Source: JBDSKH01 sp050245915 (GTDB lineage: Bacteria; Actinomycetota; Actinomycetes; Actinomycetales; Microbacteriaceae). Taken from it: a stretch of DNA of 34,307 bases. Made by a program: the position numbers and the translations under genes. Below are positions 14,052 to 22,340 of this stretch, piece after piece. The notes under the pieces were generated by a model. It was given only the letters and a program-made list of their open reading frames with translations, made no database searches and had not been told where the DNA came from. The first letter of the stretch is position 1. Every line of letters begins with the position of its first letter. Location: the NCBI GenBank assembly GCA_050245915.1, contig JBFWWZ010000033.1, positions 1 through 34,307 on the forward strand. The letters are read 5' to 3'.

Positions 14052-14300
14052 ATGGACTGGCGCGACAAGGCCGCTTGCCTCACCGCCGACCCCGAGCTGT
14101 TCTTCCCCGTCGGCAACACCGGGCCGGCTGTCGACCAGATCGAGAAGGCGAAAGCCGTCTGCGCCTCCTGCTCGGTCACCGAGATGTGCCTGCAGTACGC
14201 CCTCGAGACCAACCAGGACTCGGGTGTCTGGGGCGGCCTCTCCGAAGATGAGCGCCGCGCCCTGAAGCGCCGCGCCGCCCGCGCGCGCCGCGCGTCCTAA
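14052..14300 (+). CDS. whiB1: WhiB1-like iron-sulfur transcription factor
   Basis: An 82-residue Wbl protein. The four iron-sulfur ligands are Cys9, Cys37, Cys40 and Cys46 (C...CASCSVTEMC), followed by the GVWGGLSEDER turn and a basic C-terminal DNA-binding tail ALKRRAARARRAS. Length and sequence match the WhiB1/WblE group, an essential, nitric-oxide-sensitive [4Fe-4S] regulator that binds the housekeeping sigma factor in mycobacteria. AAGGAG lies 7 nt before the ATG. The stop overlaps that of the convergent LacI regulator gene by 3 nt. In M. tuberculosis whiB1 lies beside pdtaS; here pdtaS is 15 kb away on the other side of the sugar cluster. Confidence 0.95.
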   Translation: MDWRDKAACLTADPELFFPVGNTGPAVDQIEKAKAVCASCSVTEMCLQYALETNQDSGVWGGLSEDERRALKRRAARARRAS

Positions 14301-15295
14301 GCGCTCTCGCGCACGACGAGTTGCGCGGGGATCACGATCTCGCGACCGGCTCCGCCGAACTCGCCGGTCATCCGAGAGAGCAGCAGCTCGCCGCATCGCG
14401 CGCCCAGCACGTCCGGTGAATTGTGCACTGTGGTGAGCCGCGGCTGCACCATGCTCGCGGCATCGATGTCGTCGAAGCCGGCGATCGCGATATCGGCTGG
14501 GACCGCGAGGTTGCGCCGCGCCGCCTCCTGAAGCGCTCCGATCGCGATCTGGTCGTTGGCGCAGAACACCGCCCGTGGCGGGTGCGCCAGATCAAGCAGG
14601 GCGGCCATGCCCCGGCGCCCGCCTTCCCGGGTGAACTCCTCGCTGACCTCGTACTCGAGCCGGGGCGTCACCCCGACTGCCTGAAGCGCTCGGTGGTATC
14701 CGCTGGTGCGGGCGCGGGCCACTGGTGCGAGCATCGTGCCGTCGATCAAGGCGACCGCGTCGCCGTATCGCTCGAGGAGGAAGGCGGTCGCCTCCTGAGC
14801 ACCCTCTTCATCCGTCGAGCGCACCGCGTCGATCGGTGCACCGGCCACACCCTCCCCGAGGTTCACGACCGCCAGTCCGGCATTGGCGACGGCCAGCAGG
14901 TCTTCGGGTGACACCCAGTACCCCATGAAGACGATGCCATCCAGGCGCCTCGAGATGGCCTCGTTGATGAAGGCCCACTCCTCCTCTTCACGGGAGTCCG
15001 TGTTGCAGAGCAGGGTGTGGTACTCGCCCGGCCGCAGGACGTCCTGCACGCCCCGCGTGAACTCGGGATAGAACGGGTTCGTGATGTCGGGGAGGATGAT
15101 CATCACGGTGTTGGTGCGCTGAACGCGCAACGATCGGGCGACGGCGTTCGGCCGGTAGCCCAGCTCGAGCGCGACGCGTTCGACGAGGGCCTTCGTCTCG
15201 GTGCGAACCGGCCGGTGACCGCTGAACACGTGCGAGACCGTGGTAGGGCTGACGCCGGCGCGAGCCGCGACGTCTTCGATCGTGATCCGCTCCAC
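14297..15295 (-). CDS. LacI-family transcriptional regulator of the sugar cluster
   Basis: A 332-residue LacI/GalR protein of standard length. The N-terminal HTH reads ITIEDVAARAGVSPTTVSHV, and the hinge helix region is YRPNAVARSLR. The periplasmic-binding-like effector domain follows (VMIILPDITNPFYPEFTRGVQ, CANDQIAIGALQEA, IAIAGFDDIDAASMVQPRLTTV). It is the last gene of the minus-strand operon, 4 nt after a dehydrogenase gene, and so probably controls this operon and the divergent transport operon. The palindromes near 19985, 20128 and 29102 are the natural operator candidates. The inducer is presumably a sugar or an oxidised sugar from the pathway. The GTG start is chosen because the frame upstream would overlap the dehydrogenase gene. 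Confidence 0.93.
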   Translation of the reverse strand: MERITIEDVAARAGVSPTTVSHVFSGHRPVRTETKALVERVALELGYRPNAVARSLRVQRTNTVMIILPDITNPFYPEFTRGVQDVLRPGEYHTLLCNTDSREEEEWAFINEAISRRLDGIVFMGYWVSPEDLLAVANAGLAVVNLGEGVAGAPIDAVRSTDEEGAQEATAFLLERYGDAVALIDGTMLAPVARARTSGYHRALQAVGVTPRLEYEVSEEFTREGGRRGMAALLDLAHPPRAVFCANDQIAIGALQEAARRNLAVPADIAIAGFDDIDAASMVQPRLTTVHNSPDVLGARCGELLLSRMTGEFGGAGREIVIPAQLVVRESA

Positions 15296-15299
15296 GTCG

Positions 15300-16322
15300 C
15301 TATCTTGACACTCGGTAGCGCGCGGGCCGGCCGATGGCGGCGGAGAGGTTGCTGGCGGCGATGTATCCGGTGAGCGTCCGAGCTGCCTCGAGATTGGCGG
15401 GATCGGCGGTCGAGGTCTGGATTCCGGTGATCCAGCGATCGAATGGGCGAGCCTCAGCGGCGACCTGCGGGATCGGCGACCACCCCTCACCCGGGAAGCC
15501 GGGCCCACGCCCCCACACAGTGTCGTCACGCGAACTGTAGGCGATGGCTCCCCGGTCGCCCGTGACCTGGTAGTCGTAGCAGCCAGGGTCCACGAAACTC
15601 GTCTCGGCCACCCCGACGCCCCCGCCCGCGAATGTGGCCGTCGTCGAGGCGAGATCCTCCACCGCACGTCCGGTGACGCGGCCGTAGGTGGCATGCACGG
15701 TGTCCGGCTCGCGTCCCATGAAGGCGAGCACCAGATACGCCGGGTGACAGCCGAGATCGGTCATGGCGCCACCGACGGCAGCATCCGGGTCGAAGAACCA
15801 CGGCGCCAGCCATCCCCGCGTCGCGCCGTCATGGGCCACGCGCACCCGCACGTAATGCACCCGACCCAGGCGTCCCTCGGCGACCTGCGCGAGAGCGGTG
15901 AGCGCAGGCGACTGGGAGAGGTAGGGCAGGGAGGTGATCACCTGGACGCCCGACCGCGACGCGGCATCGAGAATCGTCGCCACGTCGCCTGTGGTCGGCG
16001 CCAGCAGTTTCTCGCTCAGCACGTGCTTACCGGCGGCGATCGCATCGCCGATCACCTGCGTGTGGGCAGCGGTCTCGTTCGTGACGACGACTGCGTCGAC
16101 ATCAGGGCGAGCGAGCAGCTCTGCCAGGTCGGCGACGAACGGGACGCATCTGTGCTGTGCGGCGGCACGACCCCGTCCCTCCACGTGATCCCACACGGCG
16201 ACGAGGCGAGTGCCCGGATGGGCGGCCGCAGCGTTCGCGTACTCGTCCGCATGCACATGCCAGAAGCCGAGCACGGCGACGCCGATGGGGTGGGATTCGG
16301 CACGCCCGCCGGTCAGTCCCAT
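15300..16322 (-). CDS. Gfo/Idh/MocA family oxidoreductase (third of the operon)
   Basis: A 340-residue NAD(P)-dependent dehydrogenase. The Rossmann start is IGVAVLGFWHVHADEY, a diverged GxGxxG in which the second and third glycines are replaced. The catalytic lysine lies in VLSEKLLAP (EKP-type motif with Leu for Pro), and the C-terminal part holds GGAMTDLGCHPAYLVLAF with the conserved aspartate and histidine. The family oxidises or epimerises sugars and polyols, often at C3. It overlaps the upstream gene by 10 nt and is followed after 4 nt by the lacI-type gene. The atypical dinucleotide motif suggests a tightly bound or non-standard cofactor use, but this is inference. Confidence 0.88.
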   Translation of the reverse strand: MGLTGGRAESHPIGVAVLGFWHVHADEYANAAAAHPGTRLVAVWDHVEGRGRAAAQHRCVPFVADLAELLARPDVDAVVVTNETAAHTQVIGDAIAAGKHVLSEKLLAPTTGDVATILDAASRSGVQVITSLPYLSQSPALTALAQVAEGRLGRVHYVRVRVAHDGATRGWLAPWFFDPDAAVGGAMTDLGCHPAYLVLAFMGREPDTVHATYGRVTGRAVEDLASTTATFAGGGVGVAETSFVDPGCYDYQVTGDRGAIAYSSRDDTVWGRGPGFPGEGWSPIPQVAAEARPFDRWITGIQTSTADPANLEAARTLTGYIAASNLSAAIGRPARYRVSR

Positions 16323-17110
16323 CGCAGACCGCCGACAAGCGTGTGGTCGCGGTGGAAGGCGTTGAGTTCGCTGAGGTCGGGGGGCTGCCCGATCGCCGAA
16401 TGGAAGCGCATCAGCGCCGCCCGCGATGCGCTCAGGTAGCCGGATGCGGCGCGCGACTCGCCCGCCGCGGAGACATCCCGAACCGTTGACGGCCGAGTGC
16501 GCTCCGTCAGCGGGATGTCCGCCTCGATCAGGCCACGCGACGAGATGACCCGCAGGCGCGCCAAGGGCGGGACCGCATCACAGACGTCGATGGCGAGCAC
16601 GACATCGCGGCCGGATTCGAGCGTGCCCGTCGCATGCAGGCCATGCCGGTCGCGCGAGTGGATATCCAGGGTGACGACGGGCGAGTCCACGGAGCGGATC
16701 AGCTGGAGCGCCGCCATCATCGTCGTCGACGGCGAGAAGGACGAGGCGGCCAGCACGCGGCATTCCAGCAGCGAGCCGCCCGCGGCATCCATTCCCGTGC
16801 GGGCGACGGAGATCCCCGGGTCGTGCGAGCCGGGGGGCGCGAGCATGATCAGGGCGCCGACACGGGCGGCATGGGTGCGGAGATCCCTCACGCTCTCGCA
16901 GACCGGATCGCCGACCAGGACGGCGCGGCTGCCGCCCTCGAGGAGACCGCGCACGCGGTCGGTCCACCCCGCGTCGCCTCGGATGATCCGGGCGGAGGCG
17001 GGGGGTGCCGAGCCACCGTCTGCGACCCGGAAGGATCGGGGAAAGGTCGCCGCCGCGTCCCGGTAGCGCGACGGAGCGTCCGGGGCGAGGAGGACGGTCA
17101 GTGGCGCCAC
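16313..17110 (-). CDS. Unrecognised protein, possibly a degenerate Gfo/Idh/MocA relative
   Basis: A 265-residue protein beginning VAPLTVLLAPDAPSRYRD at a GTG that overlaps the upstream gene by 13 nt. There is no GxGxxG Rossmann motif and no EKP lysine. The middle (GGSRAVLVGDPVCESVRDL, VGALIMLAPPGSHDPG) resembles the part of Gfo/Idh/MocA proteins around the end of the nucleotide domain, and the C-terminal half (SLLECRVLAASS, LRVISSRGLIEADI, LNAFHRDHTLVGGL) resembles their beta-sheet domain. It may be a catalytically inactive partner of the neighbouring dehydrogenases. It is expressed within the operon, so it is unlikely to be a pseudogene. No function is assigned. Confidence 0.7.
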   Translation of the reverse strand: MAPLTVLLAPDAPSRYRDAAATFPRSFRVADGGSAPPASARIIRGDAGWTDRVRGLLEGGSRAVLVGDPVCESVRDLRTHAARVGALIMLAPPGSHDPGISVARTGMDAAGGSLLECRVLAASSFSPSTTMMAALQLIRSVDSPVVTLDIHSRDRHGLHATGTLESGRDVVLAIDVCDAVPPLARLRVISSRGLIEADIPLTERTRPSTVRDVSAAGESRAASGYLSASRAALMRFHSAIGQPPDLSELNAFHRDHTLVGGLRWD

Positions 17111-18141
17111 AGCGTTCCCGTTCCGGCGAGGCGGCTGTCGGCGGCGTCTGCGAACGCGACCGCGAACCCGGCATCGAGCAACAGGTCGTCCACCCCTCCC
17201 GCCTCGCCGTCGTGCACGGCTTTCGCGATACGGCGCCATTCACGGTCGTAGCCGTCTTCGGCGAGAGCTGTCCGCTCGTCGACGCGACCCCCGGCTCGCG
17301 CGAGGCGCGACACGGCGGAGCCGGCGTGAAGGTAGGAAGGGGGGAACTCGATCCGAAGCGTCGTCTCCGGCGAGATCGCCTCCAGGGTCCAGGACGGCTT
17401 CCAGGGCTGCCCCAGGGAGGCATGGAGTTCGACGCGCACATCGCCGACCCGCGCCAGCACCAGGTACCCCCACGGGGGCAGCCACGAGGCATGCGCCACC
17501 TCGATGGCGGCGGGAGAGGCGGGGAGCAGGCGGCGGATCAGAGGCAGGTCGTGAACGGCCAGGCCGAGCAGCGCGTCCCGCAGCGTCGGATCGCCCGGTG
17601 GTCGCGCCGGGGCGGGACGGGGAAGGATCTCGGCGGCAGCGCGTTCGAACCGGCTGTTCGGCGGCAGAACCGCCGACACCCGGATGACGCCGGCCGGCTC
17701 CGCATCGGTCGACCAGCTCCGGATGGCCTCCGCGGCCACCGGGTCGTAGAGGTGCATCCACCCGACGATCAGCGGCACACCCTCCTCCTGGCACACGATG
17801 CCAACCGCTTCCAACTCGGACTGATCGAGGGCGAGCGGCTTCTCGCACAGCACCGCCTTTCCCGCCCGGAGCGACGCGACAACGTGATCGGCATGGTGGC
17901 TGTTCGGGCTGCAGACCGCGACCACGTCCACACGCTCGTCGGCCAGGAGCGGCCCGGGCGAGGTGGACCATCGTGCGCCCACCTGGCTCGCAACGGTGCG
18001 CGCCGTGGCCCCGTCGACGTCCACGACGTGGACCACCCGGAACTCCTCCGGCAGTCCGGCCAGCGTCGGGAGATGGATGGCCTGTGTGACCGGCCCGAGT
18101 CCGATGATCCCGACATTGAGCACTCTGTTCACCGGGGGCAC
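17098..18141 (-). CDS. Gfo/Idh/MocA family oxidoreductase (second of the operon)
   Basis: A 347-residue dehydrogenase. The nucleotide site is VGIIGLGPVTQAIHLPTL (GxGxxx), followed by VHVVDVDG at the end of the second strand and CSPNSHHADHV. The active lysine is in VLCEKPLALDQ, and LGLAVHDLPLIRRLL carries the histidine-aspartate pair of the C-terminal domain. It would oxidise a sugar or sugar derivative with NAD(P). It begins 3 nt after the preceding gene and overlaps the next one, so it is part of a tightly coupled operon. Confidence 0.9.
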   Translation of the reverse strand: MPPVNRVLNVGIIGLGPVTQAIHLPTLAGLPEEFRVVHVVDVDGATARTVASQVGARWSTSPGPLLADERVDVVAVCSPNSHHADHVVASLRAGKAVLCEKPLALDQSELEAVGIVCQEEGVPLIVGWMHLYDPVAAEAIRSWSTDAEPAGVIRVSAVLPPNSRFERAAAEILPRPAPARPPGDPTLRDALLGLAVHDLPLIRRLLPASPAAIEVAHASWLPPWGYLVLARVGDVRVELHASLGQPWKPSWTLEAISPETTLRIEFPPSYLHAGSAVSRLARAGGRVDERTALAEDGYDREWRRIAKAVHDGEAGGVDDLLLDAGFAVAFADAADSRLAGTGTLWRH

Positions 18142-18144
18142 GCG

Positions 18145-19242
18145 TCAGATCGTCTGGCTGTAGGGGGTCCAGCCCGCAGGAAGCGGCTCCGCTCTGGCGA
18201 CCGTCGACCGGACTTCGACGACCGACCGGGTCTCCGCCGCCTCCTGGATCGCGAACACGACGTCGAGAACGTGGCCGATGAGCCGGGCCCCGGCACGCTC
18301 CGGGACGCCGGCGCGGATGGCGCGCGCGAGTTCGAGCACACCGACCCCGCGTGAGAACTGCGCCGGGGCGACGGTGTGGACGACCGCATCGTGGCCGGGG
18401 GCGCGGAGCGTGCTGGCGCCGTCGAACTCATTGGGATCTGGCAGCTCCAGATGCCCGGCACTGCCGGAGACGGCGAGCATCCGGCTGTTGCCGTGCCCAT
18501 GGCCGTCGAAGCTGAAGACCGCCTGCGCGACGACGCCGGACCCGAATTCGACGCTCGCGACGTAGTGCGTCGGCGTCCGGACCGGGACCTGCTCGCCGGC
18601 ACGCGGCCCGGACCCGATGGTCCGCTCCGCCATGGCGCTGGATGCGAATGCCGATACCCGTGCGACGGGTCCCGCCAGCTGCACGAGAGCGCTCAGATAG
18701 TACGGCGCCATGTCGAGCAGCGGCCCGCCACCGGGCTGATAGTAGAAGTCGGGGTTGGGATGCCATGACTCGGGCCCCGCACTCTGGAACAGCGCGGTGG
18801 CCGCCGTCATCTCGCCGATGGCGCCGTCGTCGATCAACCGCCGGGCGTTCTGCAGACCGGGGCCGAGCCAGGTGTCGGGTGCGCCCGCCATCCTCAGGCC
18901 GGATGCCTCGGCGGCGGCCAGCAGACGGTCCGCCCCGGCGCGGTCGATGGCGAACGGCTTCTCGATCCAGACGTGCTTGGCGGCGTGCAACGCCTGCGTC
19001 GCCACGTCGACGTGTGCCGCCGGGACCGTCAAGTTGACGACGATCTCGATGCGATCGTCGGCGAGCAGGCGCTCGAGCGACCCGCTGGCGGGGATGCCGA
19101 AATCCGCGGCCCGCTGGGCGGCCCGCTCCGCGTCCAGGTCTGCCACGGCGAGGACCTCGACATCGGGGAAGGCGCACAGGTTGCGGAGGTACTGCTCGCT
19201 GATCACCCCGGCCCCGACCACGCCGACTCCGACGCGGCTCAC
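18145..19242 (-). CDS. Gfo/Idh/MocA family oxidoreductase (first of the operon)
   Basis: A 365-residue dehydrogenase with an intact Rossmann motif VGVVGAGVISEQYL, VADLDAERA, the lysine motif VWIEKPFAID and the C-terminal YYQPGGGPLLDMAPYYLSAL, in which the GG-x-x-x-D-x-x-x-Y pattern marks the catalytic helix. It overlaps the upstream isomerase gene by 4 nt (GTGA), indicating translational coupling. Three family members in one operon suggest successive oxidation and reduction or epimerisation steps on one sugar. Confidence 0.92.
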   Translation of the reverse strand: MSRVGVGVVGAGVISEQYLRNLCAFPDVEVLAVADLDAERAAQRAADFGIPASGSLERLLADDRIEIVVNLTVPAAHVDVATQALHAAKHVWIEKPFAIDRAGADRLLAAAEASGLRMAGAPDTWLGPGLQNARRLIDDGAIGEMTAATALFQSAGPESWHPNPDFYYQPGGGPLLDMAPYYLSALVQLAGPVARVSAFASSAMAERTIGSGPRAGEQVPVRTPTHYVASVEFGSGVVAQAVFSFDGHGHGNSRMLAVSGSAGHLELPDPNEFDGASTLRAPGHDAVVHTVAPAQFSRGVGVLELARAIRAGVPERAGARLIGHVLDVVFAIQEAAETRSVVEVRSTVARAEPLPAGWTPYSQTI

Positions 19243-19988
19243 CGCGCCTCGATGTCGAGGAGGAAGCGACGCGATGCGTCGACCGCGGCGAAGATGTCGC
19301 CATCGTGGTCGTCGAACTCCACGATCGGATGCGCGGTGGGCGCCGCGGCGAGGATCGCGGGAACATCGAGGGTTCCCTGACCCAGAGGCACCTGCGTCGT
19401 GGTGTCGCGCGTTCGCGGACCGTCCTTCATGTGGAGGTAGCGAACCCGGTCGCCGAGGCGGGTCAGCAGCGCGGCCGCCGGCACACCGCCGACCTCCGCC
19501 CAGAACGTGTCGACCTCGAGGACGACACGCGGGTCCAGCGCGTCGGCGAAGGTCTCAAGCCCCGATCGGCCGTCGACGGCGGACTGGAGTTCCCACTCGT
19601 GATTGTGGTAGCCGACCAGGAGTCCCGCCGCTTCCGCGAGATCGGCCACGGCCGTGAACGCGGATGCTGATCGCTCGATGTCGGGACGGGTCGCCCAGCG
19701 TTCGCGCCCGATCGCGGGATCGATGACCGCCTCGAGCCCGAGGAGGGCCGCGTCGCGCAGGATCCCCGGCACGTCAGGCGCATCGAGGAGGTGGGCGTGG
19801 CCGGACACCGCTCGGAGCCCGCTGTACCGCAAAAGACCGGCCAGGTACTCGGCGCGGCCGGCGAACCCGACCAGCTCGACAGACTCGTATCCGAGGTCGG
19901 CGACCCGTCGCAGCGTGCCGAGAGGGTCGGCGTCGAACTGCCGGCGCACCGAGTACAGCTGGAGGGATGGGGATCTGTGCAAATGCAT
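19239..19988 (-). CDS. Sugar phosphate isomerase/epimerase-like TIM barrel protein
   Basis: A 249-residue xylose-isomerase-like TIM barrel. It opens SLQLYSVRRQFDADP and GYESVELVG, and metal-ligand strands are seen in GYHNHEWEL, VLEVDTFW, YLHMKDG and PIVEFDDHDGD. Such enzymes isomerise or epimerise sugars and keto-sugars, or cleave 3-keto-glycosides, with one divalent metal. The ATG at 19988 is chosen since a TTGACA-N18-CAGTGT promoter ends 6 nt upstream, giving a leaderless message, and since the longer frame runs into the promoter region. The start codon lies inside a palindrome that is the probable LacI operator. First gene of the minus-strand operon. Confidence 0.87.
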   Translation of the reverse strand: MHLHRSPSLQLYSVRRQFDADPLGTLRRVADLGYESVELVGFAGRAEYLAGLLRYSGLRAVSGHAHLLDAPDVPGILRDAALLGLEAVIDPAIGRERWATRPDIERSASAFTAVADLAEAAGLLVGYHNHEWELQSAVDGRSGLETFADALDPRVVLEVDTFWAEVGGVPAAALLTRLGDRVRYLHMKDGPRTRDTTTQVPLGQGTLDVPAILAAAPTAHPIVEFDDHDGDIFAAVDASRRFLLDIEAR

Positions 19989-20024
19989 TTGGCCACACTG
20001 CCGGGCGAGGCGCTCGCCTGTCAA
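19978..20024 (-). promoter_or_regulatory. Promoter and LacI-type operator of the catabolic operon
   Basis: On the minus strand TTGACA (20024-20019), an 18-nt spacer and CAGTGT (20000-19995) form a good -35/-10 pair. The palindrome GCAAATGCATTTG (within 19978-19993) starts 1 nt after the -10 box and covers the transcription and translation start. It matches the operator upstream of the transporter operon at 12 of 16 positions. Confidence 0.7.
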
Positions 20025-20089
20025 GGTGCGCCGCGCCGCGCGGCGCCGCCGGTCGGCTCCCCCGGTTTTCGGCGGATTGCGGCACCGGC

Positions 20090-20118
20090 TTGACGGCACG
20101 GGGCCTCGGCAGTACCTT
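20090..20118 (+). promoter_or_regulatory. Promoter of the transporter operon
   Basis: TTGACG (20090-20095), a 17-nt spacer and TACCTT (20113-20118) form a sigma-70-type promoter. The predicted start near 20125 falls inside the operator at 20121-20136. Confidence 0.75.
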
Positions 20119-20120
20119 TT

Positions 20121-20136
20121 AGCAAATCCATTTGCT
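20121..20136. promoter_or_regulatory. LacI-family operator, best palindrome of the regulon
   Basis: AGCAAATCCATTTGCT is a perfect inverted repeat of 7-bp arms around a CC centre. It lies 2 nt after the -10 box and 13 nt before the start codon of the binding-protein gene, a position that would block transcription initiation. Confidence 0.8.
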
Positions 20137-20149
20137 CAAAGGAGTGCTC

Positions 20150-21430
20150 ATGCACGCGAAGAACAGCGCCCGAGTGTTCGCCGTCGCCGGTCTGCTCATC
20201 TCGGCGACCGCCCTGGCAGGCTGCACGACCCCGTTCGACGCCGGGGGCGACCCCAACGCTCTGACCGTGATGGCGCTCGACGGAGGCGAGGACAACGCCG
20301 TCCTCGACGAGATCGTCTCCGCCTACGAGGCGCAGAGCGATGGCGTCACCGTCGAGGTGACGTACGTACCGGAGGAGACCTACGTCACCAAACTCCAGAC
20401 CGCCATGCTCGCCGACTCCCCTGACGTCGCCAACACGTACAACACCGGTCTGATGTTCGATTTCCTGCCCCTCAACGAGACCGTCTATGACGCGAACGGC
20501 CTCTCGATCGACGACTACAACGCCGCCCTCCCGAGCTTCTGCGGCTGGAAGGGAACCGTGTACTGCGTGGGCACCAGCGTCGGCAACATGGTGCTCTTCT
20601 ACAACACGGCGCTCTTCGACGCCGCAGGCGTCGACTACCCCTCCACCACCACCCCCCTGACATTCGACGAGTTCGCCGAACTGGCGTCGCAGCTGACACA
20701 GCCCGGAGCGGACGAGGAGAGCACCGTGTGGGGCGCCGGTGCGGCGACCCTGATGGCGTACCTCGACCCGGCGAACGTGCTGGATGAGACCGGGCGCATC
20801 GTCGAGGCGACCAAGCCGGAGTTCGTCGACACCGTCGAGACGCTCGCCGGCATGGTGCAGGCGGGCGACATGCCCTCGGTGTCCCAGGCCGAAGCCCTCG
20901 GAGGGTCGGATGGCCCGATGACGCTGTTCCTCGAGGGAAAGATGGCGATGTACGTGGGCGACAACTACGCGATCAGCCCCGCCGAAGCCGCCGGAATCGA
21001 ATTCGGCCTCGCCCCGACGCCGGTCGTGGCAGGCTTCGAGCCATGGGTCGTGACCTGGACGAACTCGTTCGGCATCCCGAAAGACGCCAAGAACCCGGAG
21101 GTCGCCGCAGACTTCCTCGCGTTCATGGCTGCAGAAGGTCAGGACATCCAGGCCAAAGCGGGTTACATGCCGATGGCCACTGCCGCCGCCGAAGCATGGG
21201 CCACCACCGACGTGCGCAAGCAGCTGTTCGAAGTGACCGGGCTCGTCCGGCCGAGCGTGTTCAACCCGAACCAGTGGGCCTGGAACGCTCCCCTGGTGGA
21301 TGCCTACGAGGCCGCCCTGCGCGGCGAGCCCGTCCTGCCCCTGATGGAAGCCGCCGAGCCCAACGCGCAGCAGGCCAACGAAGTCACCTGGGAGAACTTC
21401 GATCAGGTAGTCGCGGCAGTCGGCGGGTGA
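20150..21430 (+). CDS. ABC transporter sugar-binding lipoprotein
   Basis: A 426-residue extracellular solute-binding protein of family 1 (carbohydrate uptake CUT1). A lipoprotein signal ends in ALAGC with the lipidated Cys25. The mature protein starts with LTVMALDGGEDNAVLDEIVSAYEAQSDGVTVEVTYV and contains LPSFCGW, DYPSTTTPLTFDEFAELA, LFLEGKMAMYVGDNYAI and TWTNSFGIPKDAKNPEVAADFLAFM, all typical of this fold. It captures the substrate outside the membrane and delivers it to the two permeases encoded downstream. AAGGAG lies 6 nt before the ATG; a TTG further upstream would lie within the operator. Transcribed from the promoter at 20090 and presumably repressed by the LacI protein. Confidence 0.93.
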   Translation: MHAKNSARVFAVAGLLISATALAGCTTPFDAGGDPNALTVMALDGGEDNAVLDEIVSAYEAQSDGVTVEVTYVPEETYVTKLQTAMLADSPDVANTYNTGLMFDFLPLNETVYDANGLSIDDYNAALPSFCGWKGTVYCVGTSVGNMVLFYNTALFDAAGVDYPSTTTPLTFDEFAELASQLTQPGADEESTVWGAGAATLMAYLDPANVLDETGRIVEATKPEFVDTVETLAGMVQAGDMPSVSQAEALGGSDGPMTLFLEGKMAMYVGDNYAISPAEAAGIEFGLAPTPVVAGFEPWVVTWTNSFGIPKDAKNPEVAADFLAFMAAEGQDIQAKAGYMPMATAAAEAWATTDVRKQLFEVTGLVRPSVFNPNQWAWNAPLVDAYEAALRGEPVLPLMEAAEPNAQQANEVTWENFDQVVAAVGG

Positions 21431-21434
21431 CCCG

Positions 21435-22340
21435 GTGAGGCGCGGCGTCGATCTGGCGCGCCTGCGGCGAGGGCTGACCCCATGGATCTTCCTTCTCCCC
21501 TGGGTGGTCGGAGCGGCCGCCTTCACCATCGGGCCCGCTGTGCTGGGACTCGTGATGAGCTTCTCCAACTGGAACCTCCGGTACCCGATCGCCTGGGTCG
21601 GCCTGGACAACTACACGGAGATGCTGACGGACGACTACCGGTTCTGGCTCTCGCTGCGGATCACCGGGTTCTACCTGCTGATCTCGGTGCCTCTCTACCT
21701 GGTGGTGGGGCTCACCACGGCGCTCCTGCTGAACCAGCGGGTGTGGGGCATCCGGTTCTTCCGCACGATCCTGTTCATGCCCTCCGTCCTGAGCGGCGTC
21801 GCGGTCGCCATCCTCTGGCTGCTGCTGCTCAACCCCGATCACGGTGCGATCAACACCCTGCTCGAGGCGATCGGGGTGAAGGATCCGCCCGGCTGGTTCC
21901 AGGACCCCGCATGGGCCGTGCAGGCTCTGGTGATCACCGGTCTGTGGGGGGTGCTGGGAAACGGGGCGATCATCTACCTCGCCGGCCTGCAGAACATCTC
22001 GCCGACGATGTACGAGGCCGCGATGATCGACGGAGCGGGGGCGTGGCGACGCTTCTGGAGCGTCACCATGCCCCTGCTGACCCCGACCCTGTTCTTCATG
22101 CTGCTGACCTCGATCATCACCGCGTTCCAGGTGTTCGACACGGCCTTCACCATCAACAGGGGCCGCAGCGGGGACTCGCTGCGCTTCTACCTGATCTACC
22201 TGTGGGAGGCCGGATTCCGTGACGGCCGGCTCGGCTACGCGGCCGCGTTGAGCATGGTGCTGTTCCTCATCGGAACGGTGGTCGTCATCGTGCTCCTTCG
22301 AACCCAGGATCGCTGGGTGCACTATCAGGACGAGGAGTGA
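21435..22340 (+). CDS. ABC transporter permease, MalF-type
   Basis: A 301-residue membrane protein with about six membrane helices. The N terminus has WIFLLPWVVGAAAFTIGPAV, and the cytoplasmic EAA loop is EAAMIDGAGAWRRFWSVTMP, which docks to the ATPase. Sequence order and length match MalF/UgpA-type permeases of the CUT1 family. The GTG start lies 4 nt after the binding-protein stop. It forms the translocation pore with the next gene product. Confidence 0.93.
   Translation: MRRGVDLARLRRGLTPWIFLLPWVVGAAAFTIGPAVLGLVMSFSNWNLRYPIAWVGLDNYTEMLTDDYRFWLSLRITGFYLLISVPLYLVVGLTTALLLNQRVWGIRFFRTILFMPSVLSGVAVAILWLLLLNPDHGAINTLLEAIGVKDPPGWFQDPAWAVQALVITGLWGVLGNGAIIYLAGLQNISPTMYEAAMIDGAGAWRRFWSVTMPLLTPTLFFMLLTSIITAFQVFDTAFTINRGRSGDSLRFYLIYLWEAGFRDGRLGYAAALSMVLFLIGTVVVIVLLRTQDRWVHYQDEE

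Noticed and set aside
20132..20149. TTG start upstream of the binding-protein gene
   Set aside because: It falls inside the operator and before the Shine-Dalgarno site AAGGAG; the ATG at 20150 gives a normal lipoprotein signal.
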